The notes under the pieces: model-generated | What the model was told of the DNA's origin: nothing | Seen by the model: the letters and a program-made list of their open reading frames with translations, nothing else | Database searches by the model: none | Position numbers and translations under genes: made by a program | In this document: in pieces, positions 8,210-16,068 of the stretch | Position numbering within the stretch: the first letter of the stretch is position 1 | Layout of the letters: every line of letters begins with the position of its first letter | Origin: Deltaproteobacteria bacterium | GTDB lineage: Bacteria; Desulfobacterota; Desulfuromonadia; Desulfuromonadales; Geopsychrobacteraceae | DNA: 36,554 bases | Assembly (NCBI GenBank): GCA_024276905.1 | Contig: JAJRWF010000173.1 | Span: 1 to 36,554, forward strand | Reading direction: 5' to 3'

Positions 8210-9193
8210 ATGACGACCTATCTGCTTACCGGTGTTGTTCTGTTCGGCAGTTTCTTCATCAGCAGTCTGCTGTTGCAGCGGCTCGCAGACCTGATATCCC
8301 TGCGCCTGTGGCAAACGGTCCCCCAACCTGAGTTACGCAGCACCGCTGCCGAAATCGATCACGTCATTGCCGCGATCGTCACCGCGGCAGTCTTTGGACT
8401 GCAGTGGCGCGATCACCCGAAAATTGCAGTTTCCACCGCCTTGTTTCTCTATCTTCTGCTTCTTTTCAGCGGCATCGCCCGGTTACTTCTACTCACCCGG
8501 CGACAGATGTTACGGATAGAAGAACACCAGTTCTCCCTCGAAGGAGATCAGATCCGCCTGCATGAGTCCGACCATTCGCCCGAGTTGATTATCTGCCATC
8601 TTGCCGAACAGAAGTACCCGTCGCTTGACGACCCGCACCTGGCTTTTTCTTCGGCGGCAATAGAACTTTACTCACCCCAGTTGGGGCTGGTGGCGCGCAA
8701 CATTTACTACGACCGTCTGCAGGCCACCCGAATGATCGAACAATTGCAGCAGGGCGGCCAGGCAAGATGTTTCGACCTGGCCCTGATCGGCCAGGAACCC
8801 AACGGGAATTTTTTGAGCCTCAGGCTTGGCAACAGCTGGGTCCCGCTGCTCTGCGGTCCACTCAGGGAGCTGCCCCCCCAGATACGCAAATGGTGGAAAG
8901 AACTCCTGATGGTCGACGGTCGTCAGGCGCGGGAACTCAAAGATACAAGCTTCGGCCTTTATCTGCGCCCGCTCTATCTGGCTGCGGTTGGAGAAAACCT
9001 GTTACGACCCGAATTTGAACATGAATTTACCGGTCTGGAACAACTGCTTAAACGAACAAAAAACCAGCTGCAACTCATCAACGGCAAACAATTACACAAT
9101 CTGATTCCCACGGGATTCACCCCTGCTTCCGAAACCGAAAGCGCTCTGTTTATCTGGCGTATGCAGCACAGGGAAACTGATGCCGCAAGTTGA
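8210..9193 (+). CDS. membrane protein of unknown function
   Basis: A 327-residue protein not recognised as a known family. Three hydrophobic segments occupy the N-terminal third (about 5-25, 50-65, 73-95), and a soluble C-terminal part of about 225 residues follows, ending with a region rich in Gln/Leu. The soluble part has no catalytic motif that I can identify. It overlaps the following HAD gene by 14 bases, so the two are translationally coupled and may work together. The start ATG 8210 follows GAGAGTCGGG, a modest ribosome site. Confidence 0.7.
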   Translation: MTTYLLTGVVLFGSFFISSLLLQRLADLISLRLWQTVPQPELRSTAAEIDHVIAAIVTAAVFGLQWRDHPKIAVSTALFLYLLLLFSGIARLLLLTRRQMLRIEEHQFSLEGDQIRLHESDHSPELIICHLAEQKYPSLDDPHLAFSSAAIELYSPQLGLVARNIYYDRLQATRMIEQLQQGGQARCFDLALIGQEPNGNFLSLRLGNSWVPLLCGPLRELPPQIRKWWKELLMVDGRQARELKDTSFGLYLRPLYLAAVGENLLRPEFEHEFTGLEQLLKRTKNQLQLINGKQLHNLIPTGFTPASETESALFIWRMQHRETDAAS

Positions 9194-9788
9194 ACACATT
9201 GTTTTCGATCTGGGTAAGGTGCTGGTCGATTTTTCTTACCGCCAGCTGTTCCCCTTGCTGAGACGGCAGGGAGCCCTGATTCGTGATGCCGAAGATTTTG
9301 CCGCGCAGGTCGGACTGATCGATTACGAACAGGGGCAGATCACAACGGCAGAGTTTCTCCAGCGTATCGACACTCTGCTCAGTGCACCGCTTGGTGAAAC
9401 GACCCTGAGGAAAGTCTGGTGTGACATTTTCACCCCCATCCCCCAGATGATATCGCTCGTGCGAAGACTACGCTCCCAGGCACGAACCTACATCATCTCT
9501 AATACCGGCGAGATCCATTGGCAATACCTGACAGACCGTTTCGCCCTGCCCGAACTTTACGACGACGCTTTTGCCTCCTGTGAAGTCGGAGTAATGAAAC
9601 CGGCGGCAGATATCTACGCAACCGCCGAAAAACGCTTTGGTTTCACCCCCGCGCAAGTTGTCTTTATCGACGACCGTCATGAAAACATCGCAGGAGCCAG
9701 CAGCTGTGGCTGGCACACCATCCACCATCGCAGCTATGGCCAGACCCGGGAGGCCCTGATCGAACTGGGATTCAGAATCCCGAATTGA
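9180..9788 (+). CDS. HAD-superfamily hydrolase (YihX-like, subfamily IA)
   Basis: A 202-residue cytosolic phosphatase-type protein. Motif I is FDLGKVLVDF: the nucleophile Asp is present and the position two residues later is Gly instead of the usual acid/base Asp. YihX-like members also carry DLGN/DLGG here, so this is probably a family trait. Motif II is IISNTGE, motif III the Lys of MKPAADIY, and motif IV VFIDDRHENI. The alpha-helical cap lies between motifs I and II. The substrate is unknown; sugar phosphates are usual for relatives. ATG 9180 has AGGGA 6 bases upstream and overlaps the preceding membrane protein by 14 bases. Confidence 0.88.
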   Translation: MPQVEHIVFDLGKVLVDFSYRQLFPLLRRQGALIRDAEDFAAQVGLIDYEQGQITTAEFLQRIDTLLSAPLGETTLRKVWCDIFTPIPQMISLVRRLRSQARTYIISNTGEIHWQYLTDRFALPELYDDAFASCEVGVMKPAADIYATAEKRFGFTPAQVVFIDDRHENIAGASSCGWHTIHHRSYGQTREALIELGFRIPN

Positions 9789-9827
9789 TCTGATTCTGAT
9801 AGAATTACGACGATTCAGGAACTCCCC

Positions 9828-9857
9828 TTGCCATATTGCACCCATTTTGGTCATAAT
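9828..9857 (+). promoter_or_regulatory. candidate sigma-70 promoter for the VTT/FAD fusion
   Basis: TTGCCA (9828-9833) and CATAAT (9852-9857) are separated by 18 bases, about 95 bases before the ATG at 9952. It lies in the gap after the HAD gene, suggesting a new transcript starts here. Sequence-only call. Confidence 0.4.
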
Positions 9858-9951
9858 TGAACCGGGTGCAACGGCTCGGTTACGCATTTGTTTCCGGGGT
9901 TTCTCCTGCCGCCTGACATCTCCAGGGCACTGGCCCGAAAGGGAGGATCCA

Positions 9952-12168
9952 ATGAAACAACGGACAACAAGACTGCTTCTACTGCTGCTCATCGTCGGCA
10001 TGGTGGCAGCATTTTTTACTTTCGAGCTGGGTCAGTATCTGACCCTCGACTACCTCAAGCAACAGCAGACGGCCTTTGATCGTCTTTACCAGCAAAACCG
10101 CCTGACCATGCTGGCGGGCTATGCGCTTATCTATATACTGGTGACAGCGCTTTCACTGCCGGGTGCAACCATCATGACCCTGGCGGGAGGGGCTCTTTTC
10201 GGCCTGTGGACAGCCCTGCTGGTGGTCAGTTTTGCCAGCAGCATCGGTGCAACCCTGGCCTTTCTGGTCTCACGCTTTCTGCTGCGCGACTGGGTGCAGA
10301 ACCGTTTCGGCGACAAACTCAAGTCGATCAACCAGGGGGTCGAAAAAGAAGGCGCTTTCTATCTTTTCTCACTGCGACTGGTGCCGATTTTCCCTTTCTT
10401 TATTATCAACCTGGCGATGGGGCTGACACCTCTTAAGACCGGGCTCTTCTACCTTGTCAGTCAACTCGGCATGCTGCCGGGAACCTTTGTTTACGTCAAT
10501 GCCGGCACCCAGATCGGGCAACTTGAATCTGTCGCCGGAATTCTGTCGCCCCAGATGATTTTCAGTTTTGCCCTGCTGGGCATCTTCCCACTGCTGGCCA
10601 AAAAAATTCTCGTCGGCCTCAAGGCGCGTAAAATTTATGCAGGCTACGAACGACCGAATCACTTCGATTACAATCTGGTCGTTCTCGGTGCCGGCAGTGC
10701 CGGACTGGTCTCAGCCCTGATCGGCAGCGCAGTCAAGGCCAGAGTCGCGCTGATCGAAAAGGACAAGATGGGTGGTGACTGCCTGAATACCGGCTGCGTC
10801 CCAAGCAAGGCCCTGATCCGCAGCGCCAAGATGGTCTCCTACGCCAGAAGAGCGGCGGAATTCGGTTTCAAAAAGACCGAGGTCGAGTTCGACTTTGCCC
10901 AGGTGATGGAACGTGTCCAGCAAGTGATAGCCAAGGTTGAACCCCATGATTCCGTCGAACGGTTTGAAAGTCTCGGGGTTGACGTTATTCAGGGCACAGC
11001 GATGATCAAAGATCCCTGGACTATCGAAGTTGAGGGTCGAACCCTGACCACAGGTAACATTATTGTTTCGACCGGAGCACGCCCCTTTGTCCCGGCAATC
11101 AAGGGACTCGATCAAGTCGAGTATCTGACCTCTGACAGTTTGTGGCAACTGCGTGAACTGCCGGAAAAATTCGTCGTTCTCGGCGGCGGTCCCATAGGCA
11201 GCGAGATGGCCCAGGCCTTTGCCCGTCTCGGCAGTCAGGTCATCCAGATCGAGAGGGGCACACGGATTATCGGGCGCGAAGACCCTGAGGTCGGCGACTA
11301 TATTCGCCAGCGCTTCGAAGCAGATGGAGTCAGAGTGCTGACCGAGCACACCGCAGAAGAAATCATCGTACGCGACGGAAAGAACCTGCTGCGCTGTGAG
11401 CACAAGGGCCAAGAGGTTGAAATCGAATTTGACCGGATTCTGCTGGCCGTCGGACGGCAAGCCAATATTGAGGGCTTCGGCCTGCAGGAACTGGGAGTAG
11501 AAATCAGCCCGCGCGGCACCATCACTGCCGATCCGTTTTTACGCACCAACTTCCCCAATATCCTCTGTGCGGGCGATGTGACCGGCCCCTACCAATTTAC
11601 GCATACCGCCGGACATCAGGCCTGGTACGCAGTGGTCAATGCTCTGTTCGGCGCCTTTAAAAGCTTCAAGGTCGACTACCGCGTGGTTCCCTGGTGCACC
11701 TTCACCGATGCCGAAGTTGCCCGCGTCGGTCTGAACGAAACCGAGGCCAGGCAGCAGAAAGTCCCTTTCGAGGTCACCCGTTACGGACTCGACGATCTCG
11801 ACCGGGCAATTGCCGACAGCGAAGACCACGGCTGGGTCAAGGTGCTGACCAAACCCGGCAAATACAAGATCCTCGGGGTGACGATTGTCGGTCCTCACGC
11901 CGGAGATATGCTGTCTGAGTTCGTCCTGGCAATGAAGTACAACCTGGGGCTGAACAAAATTCTCGGCACCATCCACACTTACCCGACCTTGTCGGAAATG
12001 AACAAAATGGCGGCCGGACAATGGAAAAAAGAGCATATCCCGGAAAAGCTTCTGTCATGGGTTGAACGCTATCTGCGTTGGCAGCGTGGCGAGAAAGGAC
12101 AGGATGATGAAACTGCTGCTGAGCTTGCTGCTGATCTGGCTGACGACAACCAGCGCCCTGGCCTTTGA
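9952..12168 (+). CDS. VTT/TVP38 membrane domain fused to FAD-dependent disulfide reductase
   Basis: A 738-residue fusion. Residues about 1-235 are a VTT (SNARE-associated/DedA-like) membrane domain, with the LPGATIMTLAGGALFG and FFIINLAMGLTPL blocks and several helices. Residues about 240-715 are a class I pyridine nucleotide-disulfide oxidoreductase: FAD-binding VVLGAGSAGL, the redox pair in GGDCLNTGCVPSK, NAD(P)-binding VVLGGGPIGSEMAQ, the second FAD motif CAGDVTGPYQF, and the dimerisation end HTYPTLSEMNKMA. It should reduce a disulfide or quinone-like substrate at the inner membrane; the substrate is unknown. The frame opens at 9847, but ATG 9952 is preferred because GGGAGGA lies 5 bases upstream. 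The C-terminus carries an acidic Ala-rich tail that overlaps the next gene. Such fusions exist in other bacteria. Confidence 0.93.
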   Translation: MKQRTTRLLLLLLIVGMVAAFFTFELGQYLTLDYLKQQQTAFDRLYQQNRLTMLAGYALIYILVTALSLPGATIMTLAGGALFGLWTALLVVSFASSIGATLAFLVSRFLLRDWVQNRFGDKLKSINQGVEKEGAFYLFSLRLVPIFPFFIINLAMGLTPLKTGLFYLVSQLGMLPGTFVYVNAGTQIGQLESVAGILSPQMIFSFALLGIFPLLAKKILVGLKARKIYAGYERPNHFDYNLVVLGAGSAGLVSALIGSAVKARVALIEKDKMGGDCLNTGCVPSKALIRSAKMVSYARRAAEFGFKKTEVEFDFAQVMERVQQVIAKVEPHDSVERFESLGVDVIQGTAMIKDPWTIEVEGRTLTTGNIIVSTGARPFVPAIKGLDQVEYLTSDSLWQLRELPEKFVVLGGGPIGSEMAQAFARLGSQVIQIERGTRIIGREDPEVGDYIRQRFEADGVRVLTEHTAEEIIVRDGKNLLRCEHKGQEVEIEFDRILLAVGRQANIEGFGLQELGVEISPRGTITADPFLRTNFPNILCAGDVTGPYQFTHTAGHQAWYAVVNALFGAFKSFKVDYRVVPWCTFTDAEVARVGLNETEARQQKVPFEVTRYGLDDLDRAIADSEDHGWVKVLTKPGKYKILGVTIVGPHAGDMLSEFVLAMKYNLGLNKILGTIHTYPTLSEMNKMAAGQWKKEHIPEKLLSWVERYLRWQRGEKGQDDETAAELAADLADDNQRPGL

Positions 12169-12910
12169 CAATCAGCATACAGCCTTTGACAGCCTGTTGA
12201 AAAAATATGTTCACTGGGATGCTGCCGGTGTTTCCTCAAAGGTCGATTACTCCGGATTTCAGCAGGACTGGCCCCTGCTCAAACAGTATCTGGATGAGCT
12301 GTCAGCGGTGAACCAGGTAGAGTTTGAGCGCTGGAGCAAGCCGACCAGACTGGCATTTCTGATCAATGCCTACAATGCATTCACTATCCAGCTGATTCTG
12401 AGTGGTTACCCCGACCTTGTTTCGATCAAGGATCTCGGCTCACTCTTCTCATCGCCCTGGAGTAAAAAGTTCTTCACTCTGCTCGGAAAGCGACGCAATC
12501 TCGACAATATTGAACACGATATGATCAGGGTTCCCGGAGCTTACGACGACCCGCGCATCCATTTCTCTGTCGTCTGCGCATCCATCGGCTGTCCGGCTTT
12601 ACGCAACGAAGCCTTTACCGGCAGCCGCCTCGATCAACAGCTGGAAGACGGTTTGCGCCGTTTCCTGACGGACAACAGCCGTAACCGCTACGATTCGCAG
12701 CGAAAAACCCTGGAAGTTTCAAAACTTTTCGACTGGTATGCCGACGACTTTGCCGGTGGTTTTCGAGGGCATGAATCGGTCATCTCTTTTCTGGGCGATT
12801 ATGCCGAACTGTTCACGGCCGCAGAGACCGAACGTGAAGCAATCCGCAAAGGGAAAATTACACTCGCTTATCTCGATTACGATTGGACCCTGAACGAAAC
12901 TCGGCGCTGA
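12104..12910 (+). CDS. secreted DUF547 protein
   Basis: A 268-residue protein with a signal peptide (MMKLLLSLLLIWLTTTSALA, cut before FDNQ), so periplasmic or outer-surface. DUF547 marks are FLINAYNAFTIQLIL, NLDNIEH and HFSVVCASIGCPALRNEAF, including a paired Cys. The enzymatic role of DUF547 is not established. ATG 12104 (or 12107) is chosen because AAAGGACAGG lies just upstream and the signal peptide is complete from there; the start overlaps the FAD fusion gene by 65 bases in another frame. Translational coupling with the redox fusion suggests a shared envelope role, but that is inference. Confidence 0.87.
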   Translation: MMKLLLSLLLIWLTTTSALAFDNQHTAFDSLLKKYVHWDAAGVSSKVDYSGFQQDWPLLKQYLDELSAVNQVEFERWSKPTRLAFLINAYNAFTIQLILSGYPDLVSIKDLGSLFSSPWSKKFFTLLGKRRNLDNIEHDMIRVPGAYDDPRIHFSVVCASIGCPALRNEAFTGSRLDQQLEDGLRRFLTDNSRNRYDSQRKTLEVSKLFDWYADDFAGGFRGHESVISFLGDYAELFTAAETEREAIRKGKITLAYLDYDWTLNETRR

Positions 12911-12933
12911 GCATCCCTTTAACATTAGACTTA

Positions 12934-12962
12934 TTTACTTTTCGACCTCTCGCTGTTATTAT
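12934..12962 (+). promoter_or_regulatory. candidate promoter for the 13002 gene
   Basis: TTTACT (12934-12939) and TATTAT (12957-12962) are separated by 17 bases, in the AT-rich gap after the DUF547 gene and 40 bases before the start at 13002. Four of six and five of six matches to the sigma-70 consensus. Confidence 0.4.
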
Positions 12963-13001
12963 TCCGCTGCATTTTAACACTTTGCAACGGAGGATATGAC
13001 G

Positions 13002-13397
13002 ATGGGCCAAAAACTCTCCCTTAGCGAAAGTCTGCACAAGGCACTCAAAGATCTCGACCCGGAGACACTGCTGACCAACCCGAAACGGCAGGAAGAACTG
13101 GAATCACACTGGTCTGGCCTGCAGTACCTTGGCCTGGAGCTCAAATTCACTGACGAAGCCCTGATCTGCAACCACCCTGCAAATGGCTTCAACTTCTGCA
13201 TCCCCTACGATCAGGCAAATACCGAGCAGATCCATCGCGATCTGTTTGTAGAACTGCGCAGCTGTTTCGGAAACTTCAGCGATCGCCATCTTGCGATCAT
13301 CTTCCAGCCCAGCCGACAGATCGACACCCTCTTCACAAGTTTCCGTACTTTTCTCCCCCTGTGCGCCAACATTGACAAGCTCCGTTCTCTCCAATAA
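13002..13397 (+). CDS. small protein of unknown function
   Basis: A 131-residue soluble protein, not recognised. It contains no signal peptide or membrane segment. It is leucine-rich and mildly acidic, with a central HPANGFNFCIPYDQ stretch and an RSCFGNFSDRHLAIIF segment that looks like alternating beta strands and helices. The frame includes an earlier ATG at 12996, but the CGGAGGA at 12988-12994 is only a base from that codon and about 7 bases from ATG 13002, so 13002 is chosen. The coding pattern, ribosome site, candidate promoter and following terminator all support a real single gene. Confidence 0.7.
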   Translation: MGQKLSLSESLHKALKDLDPETLLTNPKRQEELESHWSGLQYLGLELKFTDEALICNHPANGFNFCIPYDQANTEQIHRDLFVELRSCFGNFSDRHLAIIFQPSRQIDTLFTSFRTFLPLCANIDKLRSLQ

Positions 13398-13424
13398 GCC
13401 ACTGCACTCTACTCCTTATCCTTC

Positions 13425-13462
13425 AGGTCATCTGCACCCGTTGCGCAGATGACCTTTCCGTT
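13425..13462 (+). terminator. Rho-independent terminator after the 13002 gene
   Basis: An 11-base stem (AGGTCATCTGC 13425-13435 with 13445-13455) with a 9-base loop is followed by TTTCCGTTT. It lies 28 bases past the stop. Confidence 0.75.
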
Positions 13463-13571
13463 TCCTCTTTCATCCATGCTAGTATTTCAATTTCGGTAGC
13501 GACTGATTGCTGACTGGCAGTCAAGTCTGCATCGCTGAGAACACACCCCGGCACCGCTTAAAGGCCTGTCC

Positions 13572-13931
13572 ATGTCCCGCGACTCGCACAACAACACCCG
13601 CCTGGTTTATTCGGACGAGATCGGCGCAAACTGTCCGGCCTGCGGCAAGGTTCTGAAAAACTGTATATGCAAACAAAAGACGTCGAAAGGTGATGGCCGA
13701 ATACGGGTTGAGCGTCAAACCAAAGGCCGCAAAGGCAAGGGAGTCAGTCTGATTTCAGGTTTGCCGCTGGTCGAGAAAGAATTGAAGATAATCGCCAAAG
13801 AGCTGAAGCAACGCTGCGGTTGCGGCGGCACGGTCAAAAATGGCATCATTGAGATTCAGACCGATCAGCGCGATCTGCTGATTGCAGAATTAGAAAAAAG
13901 AGGCTACCAGGCCAGAAAGGCCGGCGGCTGA
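13572..13931 (+). CDS. yciH: SUI1/eIF1-like translation factor YciH
   Basis: A 119-residue protein of the bacterial SUI1/eIF1 family, thought to affect start-codon fidelity. The N-terminal part has a small Cys cluster (CPACGKVLKNCIC near residues 21-33). The SUI1 domain follows, with RVERQTKGRKGKGVSLISGL, the KELKQRCGCGGTVK core and the ELEKRGYQARKAGG end, all family hallmarks. AAAGG lies 7 bases before ATG 13572. It is followed 29 bases later by the molybdopterin oxidoreductase on the same strand, with no terminator between them. Confidence 0.93.
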   Translation: MSRDSHNNTRLVYSDEIGANCPACGKVLKNCICKQKTSKGDGRIRVERQTKGRKGKGVSLISGLPLVEKELKIIAKELKQRCGCGGTVKNGIIEIQTDQRDLLIAELEKRGYQARKAGG

Positions 13932-13960
13932 AGTTCGTACCAGATTCCGGAGCTCCTGCC

Positions 13961-15961
13961 ATGCCCACTGAAATCAAACGCTCTGTCTGTCCCTATGACT
14001 GCCCTGACAGCTGTGGCCTGTTGGTCGAAATTGAAAACAACCGGGCCATCAAGGTCAGCGGCGATCCGGAACACCCCTTCACCCGCGGGACTCTCTGCAC
14101 CAAAATGACCCATTATGAGCGGACCGTTCATTCACCGCGCCGCCTGACCGAACCGCTGCTGCGCTGCGGCAAGAAAGGCAGCGGCGAGTTCCGCCCGATC
14201 AGCTGGTCCGAGGCCATCGAACAGATTACACACCGCTGGCGTGAGATTATCGGCACTTTCGGGCCGGAAGCCATCCTCCCTTACTCCTATGCCGGAACCA
14301 TGGGAATTATCAAGCGTAATGCCGGGCATCCCTTTTTTTATCGCCTGGGGGCCTCTCTGCTTGAACGCGGGATCTGTACCCCGGCCAAGGGTGCCGGCTG
14401 GGCGGCGGTCATGGGCAAGACGCCAGCACCGCACCCAGACGAGGCTCTCCACAGTGACCTGATCATCCTCTGGAGCAGCAACGCGGCCGCAACCAATCTT
14501 CACTTTCTGCAGAGTGTTAAACAGGCGAAAAAGCGCGGAGCCAAGGTCTGGATGATCGACCTCTACCGCAACCAGACCGCCACCGCCTCTGACCGCTGCT
14601 TCTACGTACGTCCCGGGAGCGATGGAGCCCTGGCTCTGGGCCTGATGCATCTGCTGGTTCGCGAGCAACTCTGTGACCGATCTTTTCTCAGCGCACAAGT
14701 GCAGGGATTCAACGAACTCGAAGAACAGATTCTCCCTGCTTACAGTCCGGCTGTCGTGAGTCACATCACCGGCCTGCCGGTTGCGACAATTGAAGAGATG
14801 GCACGGGACCTTGCTGCCGCACGGGCGCCCTTTATCAGCATCGGTGGTGGTGTTTCACGCTACACCAACGGTGCCATGTCGGTACGCAGCATCGTCGCCC
14901 TGCCAGCCCTGATCGGGGCCTGGACTAAAAAGGGCGGAGGCTGCTTTGTCGGCACCAGCACCGGGGCCGCCTTCGACATGAACCTGGTCGAACGTCAGGA
15001 TCTGCTCAAAGGGAATCCCCGCACCATCAATATGAGTTGTCTTGGAACGGCACTCACCGAGCTGAATGACCCACCGCTCAAGAGCCTTTACATCTACCAC
15101 TCAAATCCGGCTGCGGTGGCTCCGGATCAGAACCGGGTCCTTGAGGGCCTGGCCCGAGAAGACCTGTTTACCGTGGTTCACGAACGTTTCATGACCGACA
15201 GTGCTCGCTATGCGGATATTCTGCTGCCGGCGGCCACCTCGCTTGAAACCAGCGACATCTACCGTTCCTACGGCAACTATTGCATCCAGCGCACCAGGCC
15301 CCTGATTCCACCCGTGAGCCAGAGCAAATCGAACCGTGAGGTCTTCGCACTGCTGGCGGCGGCAATGGGTTACAACGAGCCCTGCTTTCAACAGACTGCC
15401 GAAGAGCTGATCGAAGAACTGCTGGCGGTCCAGACTCCCCTGCGCCAGGGGATCGATACCAAGGCCCTTGCGGCCGGAAAAGCGGTTGAACTTTCCCGAC
15501 CGCCGCAAAACGGCAACTATGCGACCCCGTCCGGACGGATCGAAATTATCAACCCGAAACTGCAGGAGAAACTGCCACGTTTCCTGCCGCTGGAAGCAAG
15601 CGATTATCCACTGCAACTGGTCACGGCACCAGCGCTGAAAACTCTCAATTCGACTTTTTTCGAACGCAATGATCTGCGCAATGCTGTCATGTCGGTAAAG
15701 ATACACCCCGACGAAGCACGCAGCAGAGACCTCAAGAACAAACAACGGGTCACCGCGTTCAACGATCTGGGTAAAGTCGAATTCTATCTGCAGATTGACG
15801 ACAGAGTCCCTGCCGGTCTGGCCGTTGCCGAAGGGGTCTGGTGGATCGAATTTGCTCCCGGCACCCGCACGGTCAATACCCTGACCGCTCAGAAACTGAC
15901 CGACCAGGGTGGCGGCAGCACCTTTTACGATAACCGGATCGATATCCGCCCCTGCAGCTGA
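13961..15961 (+). CDS. molybdopterin oxidoreductase, DMSO reductase superfamily
   Basis: A 666-residue catalytic subunit that binds Mo- or W-bis-pterin and one [4Fe-4S] cluster. The cluster site is at the N-terminus: Cys10, Cys14, Cys18 and Cys46, with the usual DPEHPFTRGTLCTK context. The pterin-binding signatures follow, including WSSNAAATN and DSARYADILLPAATSLE. The C-terminal MopB-type domain contains NDLRNAVMSVKIHPDEA and the closing GGGSTFYDN. No twin-arginine signal is seen, so it is likely cytoplasmic. No FeS or membrane partner lies next to it. The metal ligand is uncertain; GICTPAKGAGW near residue 148 lies where relatives carry it. Substrate unknown. GGAG lies 8 bases before ATG 13961. 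Confidence 0.92.
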   Translation: MPTEIKRSVCPYDCPDSCGLLVEIENNRAIKVSGDPEHPFTRGTLCTKMTHYERTVHSPRRLTEPLLRCGKKGSGEFRPISWSEAIEQITHRWREIIGTFGPEAILPYSYAGTMGIIKRNAGHPFFYRLGASLLERGICTPAKGAGWAAVMGKTPAPHPDEALHSDLIILWSSNAAATNLHFLQSVKQAKKRGAKVWMIDLYRNQTATASDRCFYVRPGSDGALALGLMHLLVREQLCDRSFLSAQVQGFNELEEQILPAYSPAVVSHITGLPVATIEEMARDLAAARAPFISIGGGVSRYTNGAMSVRSIVALPALIGAWTKKGGGCFVGTSTGAAFDMNLVERQDLLKGNPRTINMSCLGTALTELNDPPLKSLYIYHSNPAAVAPDQNRVLEGLAREDLFTVVHERFMTDSARYADILLPAATSLETSDIYRSYGNYCIQRTRPLIPPVSQSKSNREVFALLAAAMGYNEPCFQQTAEELIEELLAVQTPLRQGIDTKALAAGKAVELSRPPQNGNYATPSGRIEIINPKLQEKLPRFLPLEASDYPLQLVTAPALKTLNSTFFERNDLRNAVMSVKIHPDEARSRDLKNKQRVTAFNDLGKVEFYLQIDDRVPAGLAVAEGVWWIEFAPGTRTVNTLTAQKLTDQGGGSTFYDNRIDIRPCS

Positions 15962-15975
15962 CATCCTGCTGACCA

Positions 15976-16005
15976 TTGCAGAGCAGCCCCTTTTCCGCCT
16001 AGAAT
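15976..16005 (+). promoter_or_regulatory. weak candidate promoter for the hemerythrin-GGDEF gene
   Basis: TTGCAG (15976-15981) and TAGAAT (16000-16005) are separated by 18 bases, about 65 bases before the ATG. Sequence-only call. Confidence 0.33.
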
Positions 16006-16068
16006 AATGGACAGCTGGTCCCGGGGCCCTTTTCGATCAGGGTGTTGCTTGCCACAAAGGCCGGAATT

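Noticed and set aside
15101-15976. A 291-codon minus-strand frame in the molybdopterin oxidoreductase.
   Set aside because: The plus-strand frame has clear conserved motifs throughout; the antisense has none.
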